A stretch of 64,000 nt of DNA. Source: Paenibacillus pabuli NBRC 13638 (lineage in GTDB: Bacteria > Bacillota > Bacilli > Paenibacillales > Paenibacillaceae). The DNA lies in the NCBI RefSeq assembly GCF_001514495.1, contig NZ_BCNM01000001.1, forward strand, positions 310,001 to 374,000, written 5' to 3'. A program made the translations under genes and the position numbers. Each line of letters starts with the position of its first letter. The stretch's first letter is position 1. The notes beneath the pieces are model-generated. The model saw only the letters and a program-made list of their open reading frames with translations, did no database searches and was not told the DNA's origin. This document shows, piece by piece, positions 36,347 to 46,071 of the stretch.

Positions 36347-37264
36347 TTATTCACTCATAACATGATCATATTTTTCCTTCAAACGTTTGATATCTGCTCT
36401 CGGCGGTGCACCGAACATGCGGGAGTACTCCCGGCTGAATTGGGACGCACTCTCGTAACCAACCCGGAAGGCTACATCCGCAGCATCAGCTGACTCGGCC
36501 ATGAGGAGTCGACGTGCTTCCTGAAGCCTTAGCTGCTTCTGAAACTGAAGTGGGCTCATGGCGGTAATTTCTTTGAAATGTCGATGGAACGAGGACACAC
36601 TCATGTTGGCTGTCTCTGCAAGATCTTCGATTCGAAAAGGTTGCTCCCAATGTCGAACAATATGCTCAATGGCTTCCCTAATCCGGTAGCTGCTGCTGCC
36701 TTCCATTGCAATCTGGGCGAGTTCAGTTCCATAAGGTCCCTGCAAAAGCCGATACAGTATTTCCCGCGTATAGAGTTGGGAAAGGAACGGGATTTCTCCC
36801 GGCGTATCCAGCAGCCGAACCAATCGAAGTACAGCATCTTGAATGGAGGGCTCCATCTGTCCAACAAATAGGGCGCGTCTGGCGTTTTCTTTAGAGGTGA
36901 CCTTAATATTACAATCATTCAGTACTTCAAGAATCTGGTTCTGTGTAAACTCAAGCTTCAGACTTAAGTAAGGCGTATCAGTGGATGCTTTTATAATCTG
37001 ACCAATCACTGGAAGGTTCATGGAAGCAATCAGATAATTGGAAGGTCCGTATTCGAATCTTTCCTGTGCCAGCAAGATTTCTTTCAAGCCTTGAACGATC
37101 ACACAAAAGGAAGGCTTGTAAACCCGGTAAGCAGGCTCACTTATGCTCGAATGCTGATAGACATACAGGGAAGAGATTGCCGTTTCCTTAGAATTGTTAT
37201 GAATGGAGTGACGTTTGATTAGTTCGGTGAGTTCCTGTTTCTGCTGCACTGCGTTATCGGACAT
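36347..37264 (-). CDS. AraC family regulator (AraC_N type)
   Basis: Regulator of 305 residues with the AraC_N effector domain (YRVYKPSFCVIVQGLKEILL is diagnostic) and a C-terminal double helix-turn-helix (IEDLAETANMSVSSFHRHF and ADVAFRVGYESASQFSREY). ATG 37264 follows AAGGAGG; the longer start at 37297 is unlikely. It is divergent from an NmrA-like gene and aldo/keto reductase genes, a common pairing in which the regulator activates the oxidoreductases in response to reactive compounds; that role is inferred. Confidence 0.92.
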   Translation of the reverse strand: MSDNAVQQKQELTELIKRHSIHNNSKETAISSLYVYQHSSISEPAYRVYKPSFCVIVQGLKEILLAQERFEYGPSNYLIASMNLPVIGQIIKASTDTPYLSLKLEFTQNQILEVLNDCNIKVTSKENARRALFVGQMEPSIQDAVLRLVRLLDTPGEIPFLSQLYTREILYRLLQGPYGTELAQIAMEGSSSYRIREAIEHIVRHWEQPFRIEDLAETANMSVSSFHRHFKEITAMSPLQFQKQLRLQEARRLLMAESADAADVAFRVGYESASQFSREYSRMFGAPPRADIKRLKEKYDHVMSE

Positions 37265-37508
37265 ACATATCCTCCTTGCGAGTTGTTCTTCCTTCATTAT
37301 AAGGCTTAACGACTTTAGACAAAAGTGGGCCTGAGAGAATCAGGCAATCAATTAAGACAAATGATATACCGCTTCGCTCCTTCAGTTCGGCATAATAATA
37401 TTAGGCTCGCAGAATCAAGCAAGAGGACGCGAAACTGCAATCAGACAGCATAGCTGAAGTAACTCTACGAAAATAGCAACTTTATCCTGAACAAAAGGAG
37501 GTAAGGAA

Positions 37509-38096
37509 ATGAGTCATGTATTAGTTTTGGGTGCCAACGGTCAAATCGCCCGTGAAGCGATAGACTTGTTTCTCAAAGAAACCGATGTCAGGCTAACACT
37601 CTATTTGCGAAAATCCAGCAGGCTTGGAAATATCGATTCGAATCGTGCGCGTGTGATCGACGGTGACGTAATGGATCAAGTCAAATTGAAAGACGCCATG
37701 AACGGTGTGGACGTTGTCTATGTCAATCTTGCAGGTGACCTGGAACAGTATGCCAGAATCATCGTGAAAACGATGAAATCTGCAGGAGTGAAACGTCTGA
37801 TTTTTATCAGTTCCATGGGGATCTACGATGAAGTACCTGGACAGAAGTACAGCAGCATATTGGACCCTTATCGTAAAGCTGCTTCCATTGTTGAAGCTTC
37901 AGATCTAGACTATACAATCTTACGGCCAGCTTGGTTTACCAGAGCAAACGAGATCGATTATGAAGTAACCCAGAAAGGCGAGCCATTCAAAGGCAACGAA
38001 GTATCCTGCAAAAGCGTGGCCTCTCTGGTGGTTAAGCTGGCAGAGTCACCAGAACTGGAAATACATCGCAGTCTTGGTGTAAGTAAACCCCATTAA
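37509..38096 (+). CDS. NAD(P)-binding NmrA/SDR-like oxidoreductase
   Basis: Rossmann-fold protein of 195 residues: the dinucleotide motif VLGANGQIA at the N-terminus, LIFISSMGIY and DYTILRPAWF of atypical short-chain dehydrogenases. These act as NAD(P)H-dependent reductases or redox sensors; substrate unknown. AAAGGAGGTAAGG gives a strong SD. It heads a run with two aldo/keto reductase genes and is divergent from the AraC regulator. Confidence 0.9.
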   Translation: MSHVLVLGANGQIAREAIDLFLKETDVRLTLYLRKSSRLGNIDSNRARVIDGDVMDQVKLKDAMNGVDVVYVNLAGDLEQYARIIVKTMKSAGVKRLIFISSMGIYDEVPGQKYSSILDPYRKAASIVEASDLDYTILRPAWFTRANEIDYEVTQKGEPFKGNEVSCKSVASLVVKLAESPELEIHRSLGVSKPH

Positions 38097-38160
38097 TTCA
38101 GTGTACTCCTAAATGGAGATAATAAATTCATGTACGTTAGTTCACATTCACATCTTTTGA

Positions 38161-39168
<1,008 letters not shown>

Positions 39169-39346
39169 TCCATTTTAGTATGCCAGAAAGATGGGTGGAA
39201 AGGTTGAGCAAACGCTTATCGAACCAAGTGAAGCAAATTGTAATCGAGAGATTGGAGTCTCACATCAAAAGGGAAGAAAATCCGATTTTCAAAGAATTGT
39301 ATCTCAGTTACTGGATAAAATTAACTTCATAAAGGAGTGTTTGATT

Positions 39347-40324
39347 ATGGAATATGTAAAACTGGGTCGTACCGGACTGGACGTTTCGAGATTATGTCTT
39401 GGTTGCATGAGCTATGGAGTCCCTGAACGCGGAATCGCTCCGTGGTCGTTGAACGAGGAAGAGAGTCGTCCTTTTATCCAAAAAGCGCTGGACTTGGGTA
39501 TTAACTTCTTTGATACAGCCAACGTCTATTCGGATGGTACAAGCGAAGAAATCGTGGGTCGTGCGTTGAAGGATTTTGCTCGTCGTTATGAGGTTGTTAT
39601 TGCAACAAAGGTTTACTTCCGCATGAAGCCGGGGCCGAATGGTGCAGGTTTGTCGAGAAAAGCCATTATGAATGAGATTGATAACAGCTTGAAGCGCCTA
39701 GGCACCGATTATGTGGATCTGTATCAGATCCATCGATGGGACAGCAGTACTCCAATAGAAGAAACGATGGAGGCCCTTCATGATGTTGTTAAAGCGGGGA
39801 AAGTCCGATATATAGGAGCTTCTTCAATGTACGCCTGGCAGTTTATGAAGGCTCAGCATACGGCGGAACGCAACGGCTGGACCCCATTTGTCTCCATGCA
39901 GAATCTGTTGAATCTGATGTATCGGGAAGAAGAGCGGGAAATGCTGCCTCTCTGTCGTGAAGAGGGGGTTGGTATAATTCCGTGGAGTCCTCTAGCTAAA
40001 GGGCGTCTTACCCGTGATTGGGATGAGAAGACAGCCCGTTCATCGAACGATGAAGCAGGAGACCGACTTGCTGCGGGAATGGTTGATGCCGATCGTAAAA
40101 TCGTGGAGACTGTCGCTGATATTGCGAACAAACGAGGTGTTTCCAGAGCGACCGTTGCACTGGCATGGGTATTGCAAAAAGAAGGGGTCACCGCACCAAT
40201 TGTAGGTGCAACGAAAGAACATCATCTGGAGGATGCCGTAGCTGCCTTGTCCGTGAAGCTGGATGCGCAGGAGATTGCAAGCTTAGAGGAATACTATGTA
40301 CCGCACAAAATATACGGTATGTAA
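39347..40324 (+). CDS. Aldo/keto reductase
   Basis: NADPH-dependent oxidoreductase of 325 residues with a TIM barrel. Visible motifs: GINFFDTANVYSDGTSE (catalytic Asp and Tyr), VVIATKVYFR (Lys), YVDLYQIHRWD (His) and IIPWSPLAKGRL with PIVGATKEHHLEDAV (cofactor binding). ATG 39347 follows AAAGGAG; the longer frame to 39191 has no SD. It lies downstream of the damaged reductase and could be cotranscribed with it. Substrate unknown, probably aldehydes. Confidence 0.93.
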   Translation: MEYVKLGRTGLDVSRLCLGCMSYGVPERGIAPWSLNEEESRPFIQKALDLGINFFDTANVYSDGTSEEIVGRALKDFARRYEVVIATKVYFRMKPGPNGAGLSRKAIMNEIDNSLKRLGTDYVDLYQIHRWDSSTPIEETMEALHDVVKAGKVRYIGASSMYAWQFMKAQHTAERNGWTPFVSMQNLLNLMYREEEREMLPLCREEGVGIIPWSPLAKGRLTRDWDEKTARSSNDEAGDRLAAGMVDADRKIVETVADIANKRGVSRATVALAWVLQKEGVTAPIVGATKEHHLEDAVAALSVKLDAQEIASLEEYYVPHKIYGM

Positions 40325-40354
40325 GTTCCCTTTAGCACTAGTAGCGAAAAAGGG

Positions 40355-40382
40355 TTGCCAATCAAAAAGAATTGTGTATAAT
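40355..40382 (+). promoter_or_regulatory. Promoter of the riboswitch-SMR operon
   Basis: TTGCCA, a 16 bp spacer and TATAAT (40377-40382). Predicted start near 40389, shortly before the riboswitch. Confidence 0.7.
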
Positions 40383-40411
40383 TGGAGTCACATCAAAATA
40401 CTCAAATGTTT

Positions 40412-40502
40412 TCTAGGGTTCCGCGGCATCTGTGTCGGTCTGGTCCGAGAGAAAACTCACAGCCTACGGGTTGTGTCACGGAGGGATAAAAGCCTGGGAG
40501 AT
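40412..40502 (+). ncRNA. Guanidine-I riboswitch (ykkC class)
   Basis: The conserved ykkC segments appear in order: CTAGGGTTCCG (40413), GGTCTGGTCCGAGAGAAAAC, ACGGGTTGTGTCACGG and GGGATAAAAGCCTGGGAGA. This class binds guanidinium and switches on downstream exporters or carboxylases. The 3' part (AAAAGCCTGG) is shared with the following terminator stem, so ligand binding should prevent termination, the known ON mechanism. The two SMR genes downstream fit perfectly. Confidence 0.93.
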
Positions 40503-40539
40503 GAACTGCTTCATGCAGTTCGTTTTCCGGGCTTTTTTT
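40490..40539 (+). terminator. Riboswitch-controlled terminator
   Basis: AGCCTGG pairs with CCGGGCT; inside, GAACTGC and GCAGTTC close a TTCAT loop; TTTTTTT follows. The left arm overlaps the riboswitch 3' end. Confidence 0.88.
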
Positions 40540-40599
40540 ATTTTGGCTGCATGTAACCAATAATACACGTAGCTATATTTGATAAGGAGTGTGACAGAA

Positions 40600-40941
40600 A
40601 TGAACAAAACCTGGTTGTCCGTCGTTATTGCAGCTTTATTTGAAGTCGGTTGGGTCATTGGATTGAAACATGCCAGTAGTTTTCTGGAGTGGGGGGCTAC
40701 AATGATCGCCATTATTGTCAGCTTTACCTTAATGATTGCGGCTTCCCGCTCACTTGATGTAGGAACCGTATATGCGGTTTTCGTTGGTCTCGGTACAGCC
40801 GGTACCGTACTGGCAGAAATTATTTTATTTGATGCACGAGTACAATCCAGTAAAATGCTGCTCATTGGAGTTCTTTTACTGGGCGTCATCGGTCTTAAAA
40901 TGCTCAGCAAAGGAAAAACAAAGGAGGGACATGAATCATGA
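40600..40941 (+). CDS. SMR family guanidinium exporter subunit (YkkC-like)
   Basis: Small multidrug resistance protein of 113 residues with four transmembrane helices. The essential proton/substrate glutamate lies in helix 1 ([14 protein letters not shown]), and helices 3-4 carry [17 protein letters not shown]. Behind the guanidine-I riboswitch and paired with a second SMR gene (overlap 4 bp), it should form a heterodimer exporting guanidinium, as YkkCD-type pairs do. ATG 40600 follows AAGGAG. Confidence 0.9.
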   Translation: MNKTWLSVVIAALFEVGWVIGLKHASSFLEWGATMIAIIVSFTLMIAASRSLDVGTVYAVFVGLGTAGTVLAEIILFDARVQSSKMLLIGVLLLGVIGLKMLSKGKTKEGHES

Positions 40942-41252
40942 ACTGGGTATATCTTATTTTGGCAGGTGTCTTTGAAATGATTGGGGTTATGATGATTAAT
41001 AAACTGCACAAAGATCGTAACCTGACTTCAATCATGCTCCTGTTTGCAGGTTTCGGATTAAGTTTTCTGTTCCTCTCGCTGGCGATGAGGACTCTTCCAA
41101 TGGGAACGGCTTACGCCGTATGGACAGGAATTGGTGCGTCCGGTGGGGCAATCCTCGGCATGATATTTTATGGAGAACCTCGAAATGCCCTCAGGATCGT
41201 ATTTATCGCCATGGTGCTTGGATCAGCAGTTGGATTAAAACTGGTGAGTTGA
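40938..41252 (+). CDS. SMR family guanidinium exporter subunit (YkkD-like)
   Basis: Second SMR subunit of 104 residues, four helices, conserved glutamate in [15 protein letters not shown] and the helix 3 motif [16 protein letters not shown]. Translation is coupled to the first subunit by an ATGA-type overlap, with GGAGG inside the end of the first gene. The 3' end overlaps the convergent YczE-type gene by 18 bp, so no terminator fits between them. Confidence 0.9.
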   Translation: MNWVYLILAGVFEMIGVMMINKLHKDRNLTSIMLLFAGFGLSFLFLSLAMRTLPMGTAYAVWTGIGASGGAILGMIFYGEPRNALRIVFIAMVLGSAVGLKLVS

Positions 41253-41897
41253 TCGCTTGGGGACCTTCATGAACATTTGCAGAATAGGTCCGCCCAAAAG
41301 AACAGTTATGATGGTCCCTATTCCAATGGGACCGTCTGTGGCTATAGCCAACATCAGGAAACATAAATAAATCAATGTTCTTGTGAAAAACACGCCTTTC
41401 TTAAGCAGGCCCTGGAGTATGATCATCGTATGGTCAACGGGGATCCTGTACACTTGAGCCTTCAAATAGATGGCAGTTCCCAGTCCCGACAGGGTTAACC
41501 CTACGGTAAAGAAAAGGAGTTGATACATCCAGGAGGATGGGGTGGGAACAATTGAAAACAGAAAAAGCCATAAGTCGATGCCTATTCCAACCACGAAAGA
41601 GGTTATCAGCCCAGCAAATGCTGGTTTTTCTTTGATTAACAGGGAGTTCAGCAATATCATTAAAAAGGCAATGATGATTTCCCAGCTTCCCACCGTTAAT
41701 CCCACGTTATCATGTAATCCAACCAACAACGCATCAAAGGGGGATACCCCCAAGTCCGCCCTGATCATGCAAGTGATTCCCATGCTTAACAGCAGTATCC
41801 CGAATAAAAATGGAGCGACCGTACGGTTCAATGTTTTTTTGTTGAATAGCCTTGTTATCAGTAATTGCAAAGTTAAGATTCCTCCTGACATATCCAT
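41235..41897 (-). CDS. YczE/YyaS/YitT family membrane protein
   Basis: Integral membrane protein of 211-220 residues with five or six hydrophobic helices. FLFGILLLSMGITCMIRADLGVSPFDAL is the family hallmark, and VYRIPVDHTMIILQGLL follows. Members have no settled function. The start is unclear: the AGGAGG inside the proposed coding region (about 10 nt before TTG 41870) suggests that TTG 41870 is the true start and that ATG 41897 lies upstream of it. A perfect palindrome lies 30 bp upstream. Confidence 0.82.
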   Translation of the reverse strand: MDMSGGILTLQLLITRLFNKKTLNRTVAPFLFGILLLSMGITCMIRADLGVSPFDALLVGLHDNVGLTVGSWEIIIAFLMILLNSLLIKEKPAFAGLITSFVVGIGIDLWLFLFSIVPTPSSWMYQLLFFTVGLTLSGLGTAIYLKAQVYRIPVDHTMIILQGLLKKGVFFTRTLIYLCFLMLAIATDGPIGIGTIITVLLGGPILQMFMKVPKRSTHQF

Positions 41898-41925
41898 GAT
41901 CTGATTATTGTAAATGATATCATTA

Positions 41926-41943
41926 ATGTTGTAAATACAACAT
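41926..41943. promoter_or_regulatory. Palindrome upstream of the yczE-type gene
   Basis: ATGTTGT-AAAT-ACAACAT, arms perfect over 7 bp. A further TTGTAAAT lies nearby at about 41908. Probable operator for an unidentified regulator; the helicase gene starts 180 bp away on the other side. Confidence 0.5.
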
Positions 41944-42120
41944 TTTTAAGCGTGTGTTTAATGTATAAAATGATCAGAGCATGAGGTCGTGGAGTTGTAT
42001 TAGTGAGGTTCTTTTAAAAGAAGATATACAGAAGGCTCTTTTAATGTTATCCTTATGTGTTACGTTATGAAATGAAAGATACGTCAAATGAATATTTGTT
42101 GCGTAAATGAAGGAGACCTA

Positions 42121-43485
42121 ATGACATTTAAAGACTTGAATATTATACCCCCGATTTTGGAAGGTTTGAGCAAAGCGAACTATACTTCCCCAACACCTAT
42201 ACAGGAACAGGCGATTCCAGCAGTGTTAGCAGGCAGAGATCTACTGGGCTGTGCACAAACAGGAACAGGGAAGACGGCTGCATTTTCTGTGCCAATCATT
42301 CAACTATTAAGCGAAAAGTCGAATGCTCCGAAATCCGGACGTCACATTCGCTCATTGATTTTAACACCAACAAGAGAACTTGCGATTCAGATTTCGGACA
42401 ATATTAAGGCTTATAGTCGTTTTACCGATATTCGTTGTGCCGCGATCGTAGGTGGAGTATCGCAAAAAGTGCAAGAACGAGCCTTGAATCAAGGGGCAGA
42501 TATTATTATCGCAACGCCTGGCAGACTGATTGATTTGGTCAATCAAAAGCGTATTGAGCTAAAGCATGTGCAAATATTGGTACTTGATGAAGCAGACCGC
42601 ATGTTGGATATGGGCTTCATTCATGATGTAAAAAGAATCATCTCCAAGATGCCAAGTAAGAAACAGACCCTGTTTTTCTCAGCAACAATGCCTCCTGAAA
42701 TAACAAAAATGGTGAAAACGTTGCTGGTAGATCCGGTAAAAGTAGAAATTACTCCCGTGTCCTCTACCGTAGATCGAATTGAGCAGTCCATATATCTATT
42801 GGAGAACGGGAAGAAACAGAGTCTGTTGAACCATATCTTGCAGGACAAATCCATTGTCTCGGCACTGGTGTTCACTCGTACGAAGCGTGGAGCCGACCGT
42901 GTGACACGTGATTTGTCCAAAGTGAATATTACGGCTCAGGCCATTCATGGCAACAAGTCTCAGAATGAACGACAACGAGCACTAAACAATTTCAAGAGCG
43001 GAGTTACAAGAGTGCTTGTGGCGACGGATATAGCGGCGAGGGGCATTGATGTTGAAGAACTTTCGCATGTCATCAACTTTAATCTTCCTAATATTCCAGA
43101 AACGTATGTTCACCGAATTGGCCGTACAGGTAGAGCAGGGAACAGCGGAATGGCGATCTCTTTCTGCGAAAAGGATGAGCTTCCGTTCCTGAAGGATATC
43201 GAGAAAGTGATCAAGAAGACCATTCCTGAAGTGAAAAATCATCCTTATCCGATGACCGGAGCTCCTGCGTTTGTAAAAGCCGATCAAACATCGAAGTCTG
43301 CAGCCCATAAATCTGCAGCCAATAAGCCAGCGAGGTCAAAAGCGAATCCGGCCCGTAAGCCCAAGTCCGAGTGGTTTAAGAAGAGTGGCAAAGCCGACCA
43401 CAGTAAGCCAAATCATAGTAAACCTAATCATAATAGTGCAAATCACAGCAAACCAAAGAGCGGCACAGTGAATAAAGCACTTTAA
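42121..43485 (+). CDS. DEAD-box RNA helicase (RhlE/CshA type)
   Basis: ATP-dependent RNA helicase of 454 residues for ribosome assembly or mRNA turnover. Motifs in order: Q motif (SPTPIQEQAIP), I AQTGTGKT, Ia PTRELAIQ, II DEAD (Asp156), III SAT, V ATDIAARGIDVE and VI HRIGRTGRAG. The C-terminal ~75 residues are a basic Lys/Ser/Ala/Asn tail ending in near-repeats of SKPNH, suited to RNA binding. ATG 42121 follows AAGGAGACC. The 180 bp upstream leader is long, which is common for cold-inducible helicases, but I see no defined element in it. Confidence 0.95.
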   Translation: MTFKDLNIIPPILEGLSKANYTSPTPIQEQAIPAVLAGRDLLGCAQTGTGKTAAFSVPIIQLLSEKSNAPKSGRHIRSLILTPTRELAIQISDNIKAYSRFTDIRCAAIVGGVSQKVQERALNQGADIIIATPGRLIDLVNQKRIELKHVQILVLDEADRMLDMGFIHDVKRIISKMPSKKQTLFFSATMPPEITKMVKTLLVDPVKVEITPVSSTVDRIEQSIYLLENGKKQSLLNHILQDKSIVSALVFTRTKRGADRVTRDLSKVNITAQAIHGNKSQNERQRALNNFKSGVTRVLVATDIAARGIDVEELSHVINFNLPNIPETYVHRIGRTGRAGNSGMAISFCEKDELPFLKDIEKVIKKTIPEVKNHPYPMTGAPAFVKADQTSKSAAHKSAANKPARSKANPARKPKSEWFKKSGKADHSKPNHSKPNHNSANHSKPKSGTVNKAL

Positions 43486-43501
43486 ACAAACGAACAAAGC
43501 G

Positions 43502-43530
43502 CCTTCTCCAATTCGTGGAGGAGGTTTTTT
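43502..43530 (+). terminator. Terminator after the helicase gene
   Basis: CCTTCTCCA, ATTCG loop, TGGAGGAGG, then TTTTTT. Confidence 0.85.
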
Positions 43531-43547
43531 GTGAACAAAAATAATGT

Positions 43548-43566
43548 GATATTGATAATCATTTTC
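43548..43566. promoter_or_regulatory. Fur box upstream of the heme monooxygenase-like gene
   Basis: GATATTGATAATCATTTTC matches the 19-bp Fur consensus GATAATGATAATCATTATC at 17 of 19 positions. It lies about 90 bp before the start codon with AT-rich promoter-like sequence on its 3' side (TAAAAT). Confidence 0.85.
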
Positions 43567-43654
43567 AATAAGGATAAAATAATAAACATGTTATTAAACA
43601 ATCACAAGGCATGGTATCCGTGCATTGAACTTGAACAATCAGGAGGCGTAAATC

Positions 43655-43984
43655 ATGTTCATTCAAACTCGCGTTATGGTAGTCGAAAAAGGCCACAGTC
43701 ATAAACTGGTGGAACGTTTCAGTGCCCCTAGCCCTGTAGAGGAAATGCCGGGGTTGATTGATTTCAGTGTAATGGTCAACAAGAAGAGTAAAGAGCATGA
43801 AGAAGTCATGGTTCTGATTCGTTGGGAATCGGAAGAAGCATGGAAAAATTGGGAGAAAAGCGATGTGCATATGAAAGGTCATCGCGAAAAAAGAGGACAG
43901 GAGAAACCAGAGTACCTCATTAGCACTACGGTAAATATCTACGAGGTACAGAAAGTGAAGACAGCAAGGGTGTCCAATTCATAA
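43655..43984 (+). CDS. Heme-degrading monooxygenase-like protein (HmoA/IsdG family)
   Basis: Protein of 109 residues with the ferredoxin-like fold of antibiotic-biosynthesis monooxygenases. The Bacillus HmoA/IsdG pattern is visible: FIQTRVMVVEKGHSHKLVERF, GLIDFSVMVNKK and VLIRWESEEAWKNWEKSDVHMKGH with the conserved Trp and His. These enzymes open the heme ring to release iron in the cytoplasm. The nearly perfect Fur box upstream means induction under iron limitation and supports this role. AGGAGG precedes ATG 43655. Confidence 0.88.
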   Translation: MFIQTRVMVVEKGHSHKLVERFSAPSPVEEMPGLIDFSVMVNKKSKEHEEVMVLIRWESEEAWKNWEKSDVHMKGHREKRGQEKPEYLISTTVNIYEVQKVKTARVSNS

Positions 43985-44054
43985 TTCGAAGGAAACCCCG
44001 ACCTGAATGTACATGTGGAAGACGCTTCTCAATATCGGACAGATGTAAAAGAAT

Positions 44055-44603
44055 TTACCCCAGATTCATTTTTATTAGAGCTCCTAACTGCTCGGACATG
44101 ACTTCTGGGGAATGTGGCATCTCATTCTTTAGCCACCACTCAACGACTCCCACATAAGACATGACCACATATTGCAGGATGACATCTTCACTTAGTCCGG
44201 ATTTCCTGGCCTGAGATAAGTGTACTTCCTCTTTAAAGTCTTCAGATAGATATTCAACCAGCCGATTGCGGAATTGTGTTGCTCCCTTACTGGCCAGCAT
44301 CGTTGAGAAAAACAAATAATTATGTTCCAAATACGTAAACCAGGGAATGATGGATTCTTTCCAATCCAAATCCGAAACGGATTGACATATTTCACTTAAT
44401 TCATTCATATGTCCATCAATCAGTTTGTCTAACAGGTCATATTTATCCTCGTAATGAAGATATATCGTTCCTCTGCTAACGTCTGCTTTATCAGAAATAT
44501 CCTGAAGAGTAATCTCATCGAAATTTTTCTCTGCCATCAATTCAGTCACTGCTGATTTGATGGCTTCTTGCGATTTCCGAATTCTTCTATCCACTTTAGG
44601 CAT
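44055..44603 (-). CDS. TetR/AcrR family regulator
   Basis: Repressor of 182 residues: N-terminal helix-turn-helix (ITLQDISDKADVSRGTIYLHYEDKYDLL) and a C-terminal ligand/dimer domain of the TetR_C_7 kind. ATG 44603 is preferred; GTG 44624 is an alternative. It is divergent from an MFS exporter, with a 14-bp palindrome between them, so it probably represses the exporter and itself until a drug-like ligand binds. Confidence 0.9.
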   Translation of the reverse strand: MPKVDRRIRKSQEAIKSAVTELMAEKNFDEITLQDISDKADVSRGTIYLHYEDKYDLLDKLIDGHMNELSEICQSVSDLDWKESIIPWFTYLEHNYLFFSTMLASKGATQFRNRLVEYLSEDFKEEVHLSQARKSGLSEDVILQYVVMSYVGVVEWWLKNEMPHSPEVMSEQLGALIKMNLG

Positions 44604-44650
44604 ATCCCCTGACCACCCTTTCACTGATAATAAACAATTTTATAATAATT

Positions 44651-44664
44651 GTTCATTAATGAAC
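44651..44664. promoter_or_regulatory. TetR operator palindrome
   Basis: GTTCATTAATGAAC is a perfect 14-bp palindrome between tetR and the MFS gene. A degenerate copy, GCTCATTAATAGAT, lies at 44724-44737 near the MFS promoter. Confidence 0.7.
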
Positions 44665-44809
44665 GAACACCTCACATTTAGCAATGGTAAACCCTCTTTT
44701 TCTGTCTATAATTATTAACAGATGCTCATTAATAGATCAATATTTGTTTTTGTACACGAGATGATTCAAAAAATATTGAAATTAAATGAGTGAGGAGGGG
44801 GAATAGGTG

Positions 44810-45985
44810 ATGCAACGTTTATGGACGAAGTCATTTATTCTAATGACGTTGGGTCTGCTTTTTCTGTTCACTGCATTTTATATGTTATATCCAACCCTGC
44901 CGCTATTCATTAAAGAGATGGGCGGTAATGAAAAACAGATAGGTATGGCAATGGGGGCGTTGATGTTATCATCCGTAATTTTTCGGCCGTTTGTTGGCGG
45001 GCTGCTTGATCGATTCGGAAGACGTCCGTTTATGATCGGTGGTTTACTCCTGTTTATTTTAGCAATGTATACGTATAACTGGATTGGCGGAATCATTATG
45101 CTGCTTGGACTTCGTATCGTACATGGGATTAGCTGGGCAGTATCCACGACTTCCATGATGACAGCCGTGACTGATATGATTCCCACCGCACGGCGCGGGG
45201 AAGGTATGGGGTGGTTTAGCACCTCCATGACGCTGGCAATGGCGGTTGGCCCCATGATCGGTCTGGGGATTATGCAAGGCACAACATATCAGACGATGTT
45301 TCTCTTTGCTGTTGGTTTGTCCGTCGTGGCCCTGCTTTTGACGCTGGGAGCCAAAATGCCATTCCAACCACATACGAACAGGAAGAAAATTCAAATCTTC
45401 GAAAAATCAGTTTTGCCTGTGATGACGCCAATCTTTTTTCTCTTCATTGCCTATGGGGGAATTACGACCTTTGTCCCCTTGTTTGCGGAGCAGATCAAAG
45501 TCAATTCCGGTACATTTTTTCTGGTCTATGCTGCCACACTTGCGCTATCCCGGCCCATTGCCGGAAAGCTGTCCGATAAGAAAGGAGAGACAGCAGTCAT
45601 TGTCCCGGCGCTTATCATTACGATCATTGCTTTGATTGTGCTTAGCTTTGCAACCAGTTTGCTTGGCGTGCTCGCTTCAGCGGTTCTGTACGGGATCGGC
45701 TTTGGTTCCGCTCAGCCAGCTCTTCAGGCCATAACGCTTCGCCTTGCTCCCGAGGATCGGAAAGGGGCAGCCAATGCCTTCTTTTCAACGGCGACTGATC
45801 TCGGTATCGGACTGGGTGCCATGGCCCTGGGTCTGGTATCGGAATACATGAGCTATCACATATTGTTTATGGTTAGTGCTTTGTCGGTCATGGTTTCTTT
45901 TCTGCTTTTCATGATCTACGTAAGACGGTTGTTGAAAATCAAGCAGACGTTGCCTGCCAAAACGAGTGATTCCGTTTCACTGTAG
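44810..45985 (+). CDS. MFS transporter, probable drug exporter
   Basis: Membrane protein of 391 residues with 12 predicted helices. Motif A GGLLDRFGRRPFMIGG between helices 2 and 3, and a second copy GKLSDKKGETAV between helices 8 and 9. VHGISWAVSTTSMMTAVTDMIP fits the exporter branch. ATG 44810 has GAGGAGGGGG upstream; GTG 44807 is immediately before. Control by the divergent TetR protein is likely. Confidence 0.9.
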   Translation: MQRLWTKSFILMTLGLLFLFTAFYMLYPTLPLFIKEMGGNEKQIGMAMGALMLSSVIFRPFVGGLLDRFGRRPFMIGGLLLFILAMYTYNWIGGIIMLLGLRIVHGISWAVSTTSMMTAVTDMIPTARRGEGMGWFSTSMTLAMAVGPMIGLGIMQGTTYQTMFLFAVGLSVVALLLTLGAKMPFQPHTNRKKIQIFEKSVLPVMTPIFFLFIAYGGITTFVPLFAEQIKVNSGTFFLVYAATLALSRPIAGKLSDKKGETAVIVPALIITIIALIVLSFATSLLGVLASAVLYGIGFGSAQPALQAITLRLAPEDRKGAANAFFSTATDLGIGLGAMALGLVSEYMSYHILFMVSALSVMVSFLLFMIYVRRLLKIKQTLPAKTSDSVSL

Positions 45986-46071
45986 TTGAATGGTAGTGTG
46001 TCAAATCAGATTTGTAGTATAATTTGTGCAGTTAAGAGCAGCAATTATTTCATGATGCGGAGGCTTACTGC

